Assembly (NCBI RefSeq): GCF_025725685.1
Contig: NZ_CP107008.1
Location: 3,224,001 to 3,288,000 of the forward strand
Reading direction: 5' to 3'
DNA: 64,000 nt
DNA from: Halomonas sp. M4R1S46
GTDB taxonomy: Bacteria; Pseudomonadota; Gammaproteobacteria; Pseudomonadales; Halomonadaceae
Part shown: positions 40,721-49,450 of the stretch, one piece after another
Layout: the number at the start of each line of letters is the position of its first letter
Numbering within the stretch: the first letter of the stretch is position 1
Made by a program: the position numbers and the translations under genes
Notes under the pieces: generated by a model
The model's database searches: none
What the model saw: the letters and a program-made list of their open reading frames with translations, nothing else
Told to the model about the DNA's origin: nothing

Positions 40721-42772
40721 ATGACGGATAACATCGCCCTTCCCGAGCGACGGGACCGGATCAACCGCACGGTCTTCCACGGCAGCGTGGCAGGCATCCT
40801 GGTGTTCCTGGTCCTGACCATGACGTTCACCCAGGAGGCCGGCGCCTTCTTCGACGCCGGCCTGGCCTGGGTGAATGACACCTTCGGTTGGTACTACATG
40901 CTGGCCGCCGTGATCTATCTCGCCTTCGTGGTGGTGATCGGCTGTTCGCGGGTCGGCTCGATCCGCCTCGGCCCGGACCACTCGCGCCCCGAGTTCTCGC
41001 TGGTGTCCTGGGCCTCGATGCTGTTCGCCGCCGGCATCGGCATCGACCTGCTGTTCTTCTGCGTGGCCGAGCCACTGTCCCACTACCTGACCCCGCCGGA
41101 CCTGGCCCCGGAAAGTGCCGCGGCCATGCGTGCCGCCGTGCCCCAGACCTTCCTCCACTGGGGGCTCTCCGGCTGGGGCATGTACGTGCTGATGGGCATG
41201 GCGCTGGCCTACTTCAGCTATCGCCACCGCCTGCCACTGGCCATCCGCAGCGCCCTCTACCCGCTGCTGGGCACGCGCATCAACGGCCCCATCGGCAACG
41301 CCGTGGACATCACCGCGGTGATCTCCACCGTGTTCGGCATCGCCACCAGCCTCGGCATCGGCGTGATGCAGTTGAACTACGGCCTGACCTTCATGTTCGG
41401 CGTGCCCGAGAGCCTCGCCACCCAGGTGGTGCTGATCGTGCTGGTGGTGATCCTCGCGACCATCTCGGTGGTCACCGGCGTCGAGAAGGGCATCCGCCGC
41501 CTGTCCGAGTTCAACATGGGGCTGGCCGCCGCCCTGCTGCTGTTCGTGCTCTTCCAGGGAGATACCCTGCACCTGCTCGATGCCCTGGTGCTCAACGCCG
41601 GGGACTACCTGAGCGGCTTCGTCGGCAACAGCTTCGACACCTACGCCTTCGCCGGCGAGGATGCCCAGCAGTGGAAGGGCTGGTGGACCATCTTCTTCTG
41701 GGGCTGGTGGATCGCCTGGACGCCCTTCGTCGGCCTGTTCCTGGCGCGCATCTCCCGGGGTCGGACCATTCGCGAGTTCGTCATCGGCGCCCTGCTGATC
41801 CCGCTGGGCTTCATGATGGCCTGGATGTCGATCTTCGGTAACAGCGGCATCGAGATGGTCGCCAACCAGGGACTCGTCGAGCTGGGGGAGCAGGCGCTCA
41901 ACGCCCCCCAGACCACCATCTACACCTTCCTCGAGCAGTACCCCTACATCGGTATCACCGCCTCGGTGGTCACCATCCTGGGTATCGTGTTCTTCGTCAC
42001 CTCCGCCGACTCCGGCGCCCTGGTGCTGGCGAACTTCACCTCGATCCTGTCGGATGTGAACCACGACGCGCCGATCCGCCTGCGCATCTTCTGGTCCGTG
42101 GCCATCGGCCTGGTCACCGTGGCCCTGCTGATGGCCGGCGGCCTGTCGGCGCTGCAGAGCGCGGTGGTGATCACCGCCCTGCCCTTCTCGCTGGTGATCT
42201 TCGCGATCATGGCCGGCATGACCCGCGCGCTGAAGCTCGAGAGCAAGAAGGCCGAGGCCCGCCGCCAGGTCAGCGGCACCGCGCCGGGCGGCGACTGGCG
42301 AGAGCGCCTCGACCGGGCGCTGGACACCTCCACCCGGGCCGGCGCCGCCGCTACCGTCGAGCACGCCGTCCGGCCGGCCCTGCGCCAGTTCGCCGAGGAG
42401 CTCGAGAGCCGCGGCCAGCCGGCCACGGTGACCGAGGAGGCGGTCGAGGGCGAACCGCTGCCGCAGCTGACCCTGCAGGCGGACTTCGACGACGCCCACG
42501 GCTTCGTCTACCAGGTGCGCGCCCACCGCCTGCGCACCCCGAGCTTCCTGCCGGCGGACGACGACTACTATGTGCGCCTCGACGTCTACCTGACCGAGGG
42601 TGGCGCGGACAAGGACCTCAACGGCTATACCCGCGGCCAGGTGCTCGGCGACGTGCTTTCCGAATACGAGCGTCACCTGCACTTCCTGGCCCTGGCCGGC
42701 GAGGGCGGCGCCAGCGTCCAGGCGATGCCCGGGTCCGTGGGCGAGCCGCCCCAGGACCTCAGCCCGGCCTGA
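40721..42772 (+). CDS. betT: BetT-type BCCT family choline/betaine transporter
   Basis: A 683-residue BCCT transporter with 12 expected membrane helices and a long cytoplasmic C-terminal domain (about residues 505-683), as in BetT. Family signatures are MLFAAGIGIDLLFFCVAEPLSHY, WGLSGWGMYVLMGMALAYFSYRH and the Trp-rich WWTIFFWGWWIAWTPFVGLFLARISRGRTIREF segment. The C-terminal part (LTLQADFDDAHGFVYQVRAHRLRTPSFLPADDDYYVRLDVYLTEGGADKDLNGYT) matches the osmosensing tail of BetT. It probably imports choline (proton-driven) for glycine betaine synthesis. It lies behind a BetI-like operator and ends in its own terminator, so it is monocistronic. Confidence 0.9.
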   Translation: MTDNIALPERRDRINRTVFHGSVAGILVFLVLTMTFTQEAGAFFDAGLAWVNDTFGWYYMLAAVIYLAFVVVIGCSRVGSIRLGPDHSRPEFSLVSWASMLFAAGIGIDLLFFCVAEPLSHYLTPPDLAPESAAAMRAAVPQTFLHWGLSGWGMYVLMGMALAYFSYRHRLPLAIRSALYPLLGTRINGPIGNAVDITAVISTVFGIATSLGIGVMQLNYGLTFMFGVPESLATQVVLIVLVVILATISVVTGVEKGIRRLSEFNMGLAAALLLFVLFQGDTLHLLDALVLNAGDYLSGFVGNSFDTYAFAGEDAQQWKGWWTIFFWGWWIAWTPFVGLFLARISRGRTIREFVIGALLIPLGFMMAWMSIFGNSGIEMVANQGLVELGEQALNAPQTTIYTFLEQYPYIGITASVVTILGIVFFVTSADSGALVLANFTSILSDVNHDAPIRLRIFWSVAIGLVTVALLMAGGLSALQSAVVITALPFSLVIFAIMAGMTRALKLESKKAEARRQVSGTAPGGDWRERLDRALDTSTRAGAAATVEHAVRPALRQFAEELESRGQPATVTEEAVEGEPLPQLTLQADFDDAHGFVYQVRAHRLRTPSFLPADDDYYVRLDVYLTEGGADKDLNGYTRGQVLGDVLSEYERHLHFLALAGEGGASVQAMPGSVGEPPQDLSPA

Positions 42773-42796
42773 GGCACGCCCAGGACCGGTACGCGA

Positions 42797-42824
42797 GCGG
42801 CGACCCCACGGGGTCGCCGCTTTC
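42797..42824 (+). terminator. Rho-independent terminator after betT
   Basis: GCGGCGACCC / GGGTCGCCGC, a perfect 10-base stem (42797-42806, 42811-42820) with a four-base loop, followed by TTTCG, 24 bases after the betT stop. Confidence 0.85.
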
Positions 42825-42917
42825 GTGTGCGCAGCCCCGCCGGCGGCGACAAATCGCCGGATCGCGCCCATAGTGGAATAGAGGTGACCACCGCCGGCCT
42901 TGTGGGAGGAACCGACC

Positions 42918-43916
42918 ATGTCCACCCGAGTCGCCATCATTCAGGCCCCGCCGCGCCTGCTCGACCGGGACGCCAGCCTGGAGTGGGCCGTTGCTCTGAC
43001 CGATGAGTCGGCCGCCTCGGGGGCCGGCCTGCTGGTGTTTCCCGAGGCCTACCTGCCCGGCTACCCCACCTGGATCTGGCGCCTGCGGCCGGGGGGCGAC
43101 ATGGCCCTGACCGGCGAGATCCATGCCCGCCTGTGGGAGAACGCCATCGACCTGGACCGGGATCACCTTCGCCCCCTCCAGAAGGCCGCGGCCCGCAACG
43201 CCGTGACGCTGGTGATCGGCCTCCATGAGCGGGATGGCCGCTACAGCGGCACCACCCTGTACAACACCGTGGTGGTGATCGGACCGGACGGCACCCTGCT
43301 CAACCGTCATCGCAAGCTGATGCCGACCAACCCGGAGCGCATGGTCTGGGGCCAGGGCGACGCCAGCGGGCTGCGGGTCGTGGACACCCCGGCGGGCCGC
43401 CTCGGCGCCCTGATCTGCTGGGAGTGCTACATGCCGCTGGCCCGTTTCGCGCTCTACGCCCAGGGCCTTGAAGTGTTCATCAACCCGACCTGGGACGCCG
43501 GCGAGACCCGTCTGGCCACCCTTCGCCACATCGCCAGGGAGGGCGGCTGCTGGGTCCTCGCCACCGCGACGGCCCTGGAGGGAAGCGACGTTCCCGGGGA
43601 CTTTCCCGAGCGCGACCGGCTGTTCTCGCCGGACGAGTGGATCAACCCCGGAGACGCCACCGTGGTCGCCCCGGGGGGTGAGGTGGTCGCCGGGCCCCTG
43701 CACCGCGAGAAGGGCATCCTCTATGCCGACATCGACGTCGCGGCGGCCCGGCGGGCGCGACGCACCCTGGACGTGGGCGGCCACTACGGCCGACCGGATC
43801 TCTTCTCGCTGAGCGTGGACCGCCAGCCCCGCGTGCCGGCACGCTTCGAGGACGGATCGGGCCCGGCGACCACGCCGCCACCCGACGGATGGTCTATAAC
43901 TGTAGCCAGCCCATGA
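42918..43916 (+). CDS. Nitrilase (branch 1 carbon-nitrogen hydrolase)
   Basis: A 332-residue enzyme with the triad Glu43 (LLVFPEAYLPGYPTWIW), Lys133 (NRHRKLMPTNPERMVWGQGD) and Cys167 (GALICWECYMPLARFALYAQG). The CWE motif and GYPTWIW are typical of true nitrilases, which convert nitriles to carboxylic acids and ammonia, in contrast to the amidase-like homologue in the ectoine cluster. Substrate range cannot be predicted by eye. TGGGAGGA stands before the ATG. Its stop codon lies inside the start region of the HD-GYP gene, so the two may be co-transcribed. Confidence 0.88.
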   Translation: MSTRVAIIQAPPRLLDRDASLEWAVALTDESAASGAGLLVFPEAYLPGYPTWIWRLRPGGDMALTGEIHARLWENAIDLDRDHLRPLQKAAARNAVTLVIGLHERDGRYSGTTLYNTVVVIGPDGTLLNRHRKLMPTNPERMVWGQGDASGLRVVDTPAGRLGALICWECYMPLARFALYAQGLEVFINPTWDAGETRLATLRHIAREGGCWVLATATALEGSDVPGDFPERDRLFSPDEWINPGDATVVAPGGEVVAGPLHREKGILYADIDVAAARRARRTLDVGGHYGRPDLFSLSVDRQPRVPARFEDGSGPATTPPPDGWSITVASP

Positions 43917-43933
43917 CAGCCGGAGACAGCGTC

Positions 43934-45175
43934 ATGCAACGCGCCAACGACCCCCCGAGCGGCGGACGTCTGGTCGAGGTACCGGTCAGCCTGCTCGAGA
44001 ACGGCATGTATATCGCCGCCCTCGATCGTCCCTGGATGGTCCCGCCCCACCTGTTGAAACGCGGGCGCTCCGACCTCCGTCGACTACGCAGCTACTGCCG
44101 CTCGGTGTATGTCGACCCCCAGCGCTCCCACCCCCAGGTGCAGGCGATCCTGTCCGCCCTGCAGAGCCCTCCGGACCTCAGCGAGTTCACGCCCTTGCCC
44201 GCCGAGGAGCGACGCAGCCCCGCGGCCGCGCACCGCGATCCCCGCGAGGTACACCACGCCGAGCAGCTGTACACCAAGACCCAGCGCACGCTGCAGCGCC
44301 TGATGCGCGACGAGCATGACTGGTATCGTCGCCTGCCGACGCTGCAGCGGGAGATCGGCCGGCTCATCGCGTCGCTGGAGGTGGTCCCCGAGACCCTGGT
44401 CTGGCTGACGCGCCTCAAGCACCGGGTCGCCTACCGGATGGAACACGGCCTCAACGTCGCCATCCTCGCCATGGCCTTCGGCCAGCACCTGGGCCACGAG
44501 CGCTCACGGCTCGAGGAACTGGGGCTCGCCGGCCTGCTGCACGACGTGGGCAAGATGCGCCTCGACCAGGCGTTACTGGACAAGCCCGGCCCGCTCACCG
44601 AGGAGGAATTCCAGCACGTCCAGAGCCACGTACTGCGTGGTTACGCCATGCTCGAGCATGACCCGCATCTCCCCACGGCGGTCAAGATCGCCTGCCGGGA
44701 CTATCACGAGCGTCTCGACGGCAGCGGCTACCCCCGCGGCAAGCCAGCCCGGGACATCGGCGAGGCCGCCCGGATCCTCGCCATCGTCGACACCTATGAC
44801 GCCATCACCAGCGACCGCGTCTACAGTCCGGCCCGACCGGCGACCGAGGCCCTGGGCATCCTCCATCAGGGCCGTCGATGCCTCTTCGACGGCCGACTGG
44901 TCGACCGTTTCATCGACTGGATCGGCCTCTATCCCCTCGGCACCCTGGTCGAGCTCAACAACGGCATGGTCGGCATCGTGGTCGCGCAGGTGCCCGACCA
45001 GCCGCTCCGGCCACAGGTCCTGGTCAAGCTCGACGAACGCAAGGCGGCCATCCCCGGCAGGCTGGTCGACCTCGACGAACCGGCCCTCGGCGGGTTCCGG
45101 CTCTCGGTGGACAAGGCGCTGCCCCCGGGCGCCTACGGGGTCCAGCTGGCGAGCCTGCCGATACCCGGTAGCTGA
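43934..45175 (+). CDS. DUF3391/HD-GYP domain protein (c-di-GMP phosphodiesterase type)
   Basis: A 413-residue protein with an N-terminal DUF3391-like region (VEVPVSLLENGMYIAALDRPWMVPPHLLKRG) and an HD-GYP domain at about 165-320. The HD pair is His203-Asp204 in GLLHDVGKMRLDQALLDKPGPLT, HVQSHVLRGYAML follows, and the GYP motif is YHERLDGSGYPRG (257-269). The canonical HHExxDGxGYP has Tyr for its first His here, which removes one usual metal ligand. HD-GYP enzymes degrade cyclic di-GMP. A C-terminal region (LGTLVELNNGMVGIVVAQ) completes it. The ATG at 43934 has GGAG in front; the ATG at 43913 overlaps the nitrilase stop but lacks a site. Confidence 0.88.
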   Translation: MQRANDPPSGGRLVEVPVSLLENGMYIAALDRPWMVPPHLLKRGRSDLRRLRSYCRSVYVDPQRSHPQVQAILSALQSPPDLSEFTPLPAEERRSPAAAHRDPREVHHAEQLYTKTQRTLQRLMRDEHDWYRRLPTLQREIGRLIASLEVVPETLVWLTRLKHRVAYRMEHGLNVAILAMAFGQHLGHERSRLEELGLAGLLHDVGKMRLDQALLDKPGPLTEEEFQHVQSHVLRGYAMLEHDPHLPTAVKIACRDYHERLDGSGYPRGKPARDIGEAARILAIVDTYDAITSDRVYSPARPATEALGILHQGRRCLFDGRLVDRFIDWIGLYPLGTLVELNNGMVGIVVAQVPDQPLRPQVLVKLDERKAAIPGRLVDLDEPALGGFRLSVDKALPPGAYGVQLASLPIPGS

Positions 45176-45258
45176 TGCCCCGGGGCCCGTGTCGGGGGAG
45201 CCCTCTCGCGGCGGCGCCGCACAACGGTTACCCTGAGGCCCCCCGCCAGGAGACCGCC

Positions 45259-45627
45259 ATGAGCGACACCCCGCCCCTCACCGACCCGCGCCACATCACC
45301 CACTACCACGCCCACCTCTACTACGAGGATGCGGCGGGGCTGGCCGAGGCCCGCCGCGTGGCCGGGGAGGCCGCCGAGCGCTTCGCGATCCGGGTGGGAC
45401 GCTTCCACGAGCGACCGGTGGGGCCCCATCCCCTGTGGAGCTGTCAGCTCTCCTTTGCCCCCGAGCTGTTCGGCGAGGTCGTGCCCTGGCTGGCCCTCAA
45501 CCGGGGCTCGCTGGATGTCTTCGTCCACGTCGGCACCGGCGACGACCGCTTCGACCATACCCAGGGGGTGATGTGGCTGGGACACAGCCATCCACTCGAC
45601 CTGAGCCTCTTCAGCGACGACCACTGA
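45259..45627 (+). CDS. DOPA 4,5-dioxygenase family protein
   Basis: A 122-residue protein matching the small DOPA 4,5-dioxygenase-like family. His-rich blocks ITHYHAHLYYEDAAG, FHERPVGPHPLWSCQLSFAPELF and VFVHVGTGDDRFDHTQGVMWLGHSHPLDLSLF supply the likely iron ligands. Plant and fungal members make betalain-type pigments by extradiol cleavage of DOPA; bacterial substrates are mostly unknown. CAGGAGA precedes the ATG. Confidence 0.85.
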   Translation: MSDTPPLTDPRHITHYHAHLYYEDAAGLAEARRVAGEAAERFAIRVGRFHERPVGPHPLWSCQLSFAPELFGEVVPWLALNRGSLDVFVHVGTGDDRFDHTQGVMWLGHSHPLDLSLFSDDH

Positions 45628-45642
45628 CCAAGATTATTGCCC

Positions 45643-46134
45643 ATGCGCTTCCCCTTTCCCGCCGTCCCCTGGGGTCGGCTGGCCCTGACCCTTTGCACCT
45701 TCCTGCTCGCCGGCTGCGACGGCGGCAACGAGGTCGGCGACGTCTCCCTGGGCCTGTTCACCACCAAGGACATCAAGATCGAGAGTCTCACCGACCCCAA
45801 GGTGCCCGGGGTGACCTGTCACCTCAGCAACATCGATGCCGACCTGGACCTGGCCGATCCGTCCGACACCAGCCTCGCCTGCCGGCAGACCGGCCCCATC
45901 ACCACCGAGATGCTCGCCGACATCGACACCTCGGCGGACGGCGAGTTGCTCTACCGGCGTTCCCAGAGCGTCCTGTTCAAGAGCCTCAAGCTGCGGCGGA
46001 TCTTCGATGCCGAGAGCCAGACCCTGTTGTATCTGGCCTACAGCACCAAGGAGACCAGCGGCAGCTTCAAGCACGCCCTGAGTAGCGTGCCACTGTGGGG
46101 CACCCAGGCCTGGCGGAGCTCGGAACCGCGGTAG
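45643..46134 (+). CDS. creA: CreA family lipoprotein
   Basis: A 163-residue protein of the CreA family (function unknown). A lipobox-like LLAGC (about 19-23) follows a hydrophobic segment, suggesting a lipoprotein, which is not universal for CreA. Family blocks are NEVGDVSLGLFTTKDIKIESLTDPKVPGVTCHLSNIDADLDLADPSDTSLACRQTGPI and QSVLFKSLKLRRIFDAESQTLLYLAYSTKETSGSFKHALSSVPLWG. The start is the ATG at 45643; a TTG six bases earlier is in frame. Its ribosome site is weak, so coupling with the dioxygenase gene 15 bases upstream is possible. Confidence 0.88.
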   Translation: MRFPFPAVPWGRLALTLCTFLLAGCDGGNEVGDVSLGLFTTKDIKIESLTDPKVPGVTCHLSNIDADLDLADPSDTSLACRQTGPITTEMLADIDTSADGELLYRRSQSVLFKSLKLRRIFDAESQTLLYLAYSTKETSGSFKHALSSVPLWGTQAWRSSEPR

Positions 46135-46219
46135 GGCCTCGGCGACTGTGGCGCCGCCACGGTCCCGGCGGGGTCTCGACTACACTGATGGGCACATACC
46201 GCTGCCGAGCGAGGCGCCC

Positions 46220-46459
46220 ATGAGTCACCGCTTCATCGAGGTCGTCAGCGACTACCCCTCCACCGAGGAGGAGTTCGTCCTCTTGCTGCATCTCGACCAG
46301 ATCGCCCAGATCCGCCCCGAGTTCGAGGCGGAGAACGAGCCGCGCCACGAGCCGGTGGCCGTGGTCACCCTGGCCAATGGCGAGATGCTGGTTCTCAGGA
46401 ACAGCTTCAAGAGCGTGGTCAAGCGGCTCACCGAGGCGAAGATGGTGATGCGCCCCTAG
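46220..46459 (+). CDS. Small hypothetical protein
   Basis: A 79-residue acidic protein I cannot assign. It starts MSHRFIEVVSDYPSTEEEFVLLLHLDQIAQIRPEF and has VVTLANGEMLVLRNSFKSVVKRL near the end, a pattern of short beta strands like flagellar FlbD-type or small beta-barrel proteins, but the match is weak. GAGG stands seven bases before the ATG. It lies between creA and a convergent terminator and has good codon use, so it is probably real. Confidence 0.6.
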   Translation: MSHRFIEVVSDYPSTEEEFVLLLHLDQIAQIRPEFEAENEPRHEPVAVVTLANGEMLVLRNSFKSVVKRLTEAKMVMRP

Positions 46460-46476
46460 GTCGCGGCCAGACACGT

Positions 46477-46507
46477 GACCGGGGCACGCGTGCAGCGTGC
46501 CCCGGTC
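46477..46507. terminator. Strong hairpin between convergent genes
   Basis: GACCGGGGCACGC / GCGTGCCCCGGTC, a perfect 13-base stem with a five-base loop, and outer pairing GGCCAG / CTGGCC around it. It lies midway between the small unknown gene and the convergent adhP. No T-tract; probably a bidirectional terminator or 3' end stabiliser. Confidence 0.65.
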
Positions 46508-46526
46508 ATGTCCTGGCCGGCCTCGA

Positions 46527-47552
46527 TCAGCGCATGTCGAGCACGATGCGCCCTTCGATCCGGCCATCGAGCATGCGCTGGAAGATGTCGTTGATGTTCT
46601 CCAGCTGGTCGCTCGCCACCGTGGCCTTGACCTTGCCCTCGCCGGCGAAGTCGAGGGCCTCCTGCAGGTCCTGGCGGGTGCCGACGATGGAGCCGCGAAC
46701 GGTGATGCCGTTGAGCACGGTGTCGAAGATCGGCAGCGGGAAGTCGCCGGGAGGCAGGCCGTTGAGCGAGATGGTCCCCCCGCGTCGCACCATGCCCTGC
46801 GCCTGCTCGAAGGCCTTGGGCGAGACCGCGGTGACCAGCACGCCATGGGCACCGCCGATCTCGCGCTTGAGGTAGGCGGCCGGATCGATGGTCAGGGCGT
46901 TGACCGTCACGCTGGCCCCCAGGCGCTTGGCCAGCGCCAGCTTGGTGTCGTCGATATCCACCGCGGCAACGTTGAGCCCCATGGCGCGGGCGTACTGCAC
47001 CGCCATGTGGCCGAGGCCGCCGATGCCGGAGATGACGACCCATTGCCCGGGACGGGTGTCGGTCATCTTGAGCCCCTTGTAGACGGTGACCCCGGCACAG
47101 AGCACCGGCGCGATCTCCAGGAAATCGACGTTGTCGGGCAGCCGCCCCACGTAGCCGGCATCGGCCAGGGTATAGCCGGCGAAGCCGCCGTTCACCGAGT
47201 AGCCGGTGTTCTGCTGGGACTCGCACAGGGTCTCCCAGCCCCCCAGGCAGTGCTCGCAGTGCCCGCAGGCGGAATACAGCCAGGGCACCCCGACCCGGTC
47301 GCCTTCCTTGAGATGGCTGACGCCCTCGCCCACCGCCGCCACATGGCCGACGCCCTCGTGGCCGGGGATGAAGGGCGGCTCGGGCTTGATCGGCCAGTCG
47401 CCATGGGCCGCATGAAGATCGGTATGGCAGACGCCGGAGGCGGCCACCTTCACCAGTATCTCGCCGCGCCCCGGGCGGGGCACCGCCACCTCCTCGAGAC
47501 TCAGCGGTTCACCGAAGGACCGCACCACGGCGGCCTGCATCGTCTTGTCCAT
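46527..47552 (-). CDS. adhP: Zinc-dependent alcohol dehydrogenase AdhP
   Basis: A 341-residue medium-chain zinc alcohol dehydrogenase. Catalytic zinc ligands are Cys and His in ASGVCHTDLHAAHGDWP and GHEGVGHV, the structural zinc is held by CGHCEHCLGGWETLC, and the coenzyme loop is ISGIGGLGHMAVQYARAMGLNVAAVD. It matches AdhP-type ethanol/propanol dehydrogenases. CAGGAGTGG precedes the ATG. The aldehyde dehydrogenase lies just upstream on the same strand, so the pair can convert an alcohol to the acid. The sensor-regulator genes on the far side fit control of this pair. Confidence 0.92.
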   Translation of the reverse strand: MDKTMQAAVVRSFGEPLSLEEVAVPRPGRGEILVKVAASGVCHTDLHAAHGDWPIKPEPPFIPGHEGVGHVAAVGEGVSHLKEGDRVGVPWLYSACGHCEHCLGGWETLCESQQNTGYSVNGGFAGYTLADAGYVGRLPDNVDFLEIAPVLCAGVTVYKGLKMTDTRPGQWVVISGIGGLGHMAVQYARAMGLNVAAVDIDDTKLALAKRLGASVTVNALTIDPAAYLKREIGGAHGVLVTAVSPKAFEQAQGMVRRGGTISLNGLPPGDFPLPIFDTVLNGITVRGSIVGTRQDLQEALDFAGEGKVKATVASDQLENINDIFQRMLDGRIEGRIVLDMR

Positions 47553-47633
47553 GAATCCCACTCCTGATCGTTGCGTTGGTAGAACCCGGTACGACCGCGT
47601 GGCGGCACCGGTCTTCGACTCGTCAGGGAAGCC

Positions 47634-47656
47634 GCCCCGGGCAGGATGCCCGGGGC
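47634..47656 (-). other. Intercistronic hairpin aldA-adhP
   Basis: GCCCCGGGCA / TGCCCGGGGC, a perfect 10-base stem with a three-base loop, sits 10 bases beyond the aldehyde dehydrogenase stop and well before adhP. A pyrimidine stretch but no T-tract follows, so it may attenuate rather than end transcription. Confidence 0.55.
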
Positions 47657-47665
47657 CAAGGGGCC

Positions 47666-49186
47666 TTAGAAGAAGCCCAGCGGGTTGGTGTCGTAGCTGA
47701 CCAGCAGGTTCTTGGTCTGCTGATAGTGCTCGAGGGCCATCTTGTGGGTCTCGCGGCCCACGCCGGACTTCTTGTAGCCGCCGAAGGCGGCATGCGCCGG
47801 GTACTGGTGGTAGCAGTTGGTCCAGACCCGGCCGGCCTGGATCCCACGCCCCATGCGGAAGGCCACGTTCATGTCGCGGCTCCACACCCCGGCGCCGAGG
47901 CCGAACTCGGTGTCGTTGGCGATGGCCAGCGCCTCGGCCTCGTCCTTGAAGGTGGTCACCGCCACCACCGGGCCGAAGATCTCCTCCTGGAAGACGCGCA
48001 TCCTGTTATGGCCCTTGAGCAGGGTCGGCTGGATATAGAAGCCGTTGTTGATCGACTCATCCAGGGTCTCGCGGTTGCCGCCGGTAAGGAACTCGGCACC
48101 TTCCTCACGGGCGACGTCCATGTAGGACATGATCTTGTCGAACTGCTCCCGGGAGGCCTGAGCCCCGACCTGGACCTCGGTGTCCAGCGGGTTGCCGCGC
48201 TTGATGGTGGTCACCCGCTCCATCACCCTGGCCATGAAGGCATCGTAGATATCCTCCTGGATCAGCGCCCGGGACGGACAGGTGCACACTTCTCCCTGGT
48301 TGAAGAAGGCCAGCACCAGGCCCTCGGCGGCCTTGTCGACGAACTCCGGCTCGGCATCCATGATGTCGGCGAAGTAGATGTTCGGCGACTTGCCGCCCAG
48401 CTCCACGGTGGAGGGGATGATGTTGTCGGCGGCGCACTTGAGGATGTGCGCGCCCACCGGGGTCGAGCCGGTGAAGGCGATCTTGGCGATGCGCTGGCTG
48501 GTGGCGAGTGCCTGGCCGGCCTCGGCGCCGTAGCCGTTGACCACGTTGACCACGCCGGGCGGCAGCAGATCCCCGACCAGCTCCATGACCTTGAGGATCG
48601 ACACCGGGGTCTGCTCGGCGGGCTTGAGCACCACGCAGTTGCCGGCGGCCAGGGCCGGGGCGAGCTTCCAGGCGGCCATCAGGATGGGGAAGTTCCAGGG
48701 AATGATCTGGCCCACCACGCCCAGCGGCTCGTGGAAGTGATAGGACACGGTGTTGGCATCGATGTCCGCCGCGGTGCCTTCCTGGGCACGGATGCAGCCG
48801 GCGAAGTAGCGGAAGTGATCGACCGCCAGCGGAATATCGGCATTGAGCGTCTCGCGCACCGCCTTGCCGTTGTCCCATGTTTCGGCGACGGCGAGCATTT
48901 CCAGGTTCTGCTCGATGCGGTCGGCGATCTTGAGCAGCAGGTTGGCCCGCTCGGTGGCCGAGGTCCGGCCCCAGGCCGACGCGGCCGCGTGGGCGGCGTC
49001 CAGGGCACGCTCGATGTCCTCCGCCGTGGAGCGGGGAATCTCGCAGAACACCTCGCCGTTGACCGGGCTGACGTTGTCGAAGTACTGGCCCTTGACCGGC
49101 GCGACAAACTCGCCGCCGATGTAGTTGCCGTAGCGGGACGCAAAGGACACCGGGGCATCGGGACTGCCGGGGTTGGCGTAGATCAT
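47666..49186 (-). CDS. NAD-dependent aldehyde dehydrogenase (ExaC/AldA type)
   Basis: A 506-residue aldehyde dehydrogenase with Asn in IIPWNFPILMAAWKL, Glu in STVELGGKSPNIYF and the nucleophile in NQGEVCTCPSRALIQ. NCYHQYPAHAAFGGYKKSGVGRETHKMALEHYQQTKNLLVSY at the C-terminus is typical of the acetaldehyde dehydrogenases (ExaC, AldA, AcoD) tied to ethanol oxidation. The ATG at 49186 has AGGAG eight bases upstream; a GTG at 49195 lacks a site. It precedes adhP on the same strand. A 13-base motif upstream is shared with the promoter of the response-regulator gene. Confidence 0.9.
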   Translation of the reverse strand: MIYANPGSPDAPVSFASRYGNYIGGEFVAPVKGQYFDNVSPVNGEVFCEIPRSTAEDIERALDAAHAAASAWGRTSATERANLLLKIADRIEQNLEMLAVAETWDNGKAVRETLNADIPLAVDHFRYFAGCIRAQEGTAADIDANTVSYHFHEPLGVVGQIIPWNFPILMAAWKLAPALAAGNCVVLKPAEQTPVSILKVMELVGDLLPPGVVNVVNGYGAEAGQALATSQRIAKIAFTGSTPVGAHILKCAADNIIPSTVELGGKSPNIYFADIMDAEPEFVDKAAEGLVLAFFNQGEVCTCPSRALIQEDIYDAFMARVMERVTTIKRGNPLDTEVQVGAQASREQFDKIMSYMDVAREEGAEFLTGGNRETLDESINNGFYIQPTLLKGHNRMRVFQEEIFGPVVAVTTFKDEAEALAIANDTEFGLGAGVWSRDMNVAFRMGRGIQAGRVWTNCYHQYPAHAAFGGYKKSGVGRETHKMALEHYQQTKNLLVSYDTNPLGFF

Positions 49187-49327
49187 GGTGCGCACTCCTG
49201 ACTGTTGGGAATCACGACGATCCGCTCGCGGCCGAGGACCTCAGCCGGACGCGTCGCATGCATTAGAGGGTAGTGACTCCTGCGCGTGCGCCCATCCTGC
49301 CTTGGGCGCAACGGATGGGGGTCTTTG

Positions 49328-49340
49328 GTCGTAGTTCCCC
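49328..49340. promoter_or_regulatory. Shared 13-base motif, copy upstream of the aldehyde dehydrogenase
   Basis: GTCGTAGTTCCCC, 142 bases before the aldehyde dehydrogenase start, is identical to a sequence at 50703-50715 upstream of the LuxR-type regulator. It may be a binding site of that regulator. The 49187-49450 gap otherwise holds no gene. Confidence 0.4.
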
Positions 49341-49450
49341 GGCCCCGCCCATCGGACGGTGGCCTCGTCACCAACGACCGTCTCCCCTGGCGGCCCCGAG
49401 AGGAGGCGGGACAGGCGGCATGTCCCCAGGCCGGGGGACGAGGGAAGAAC

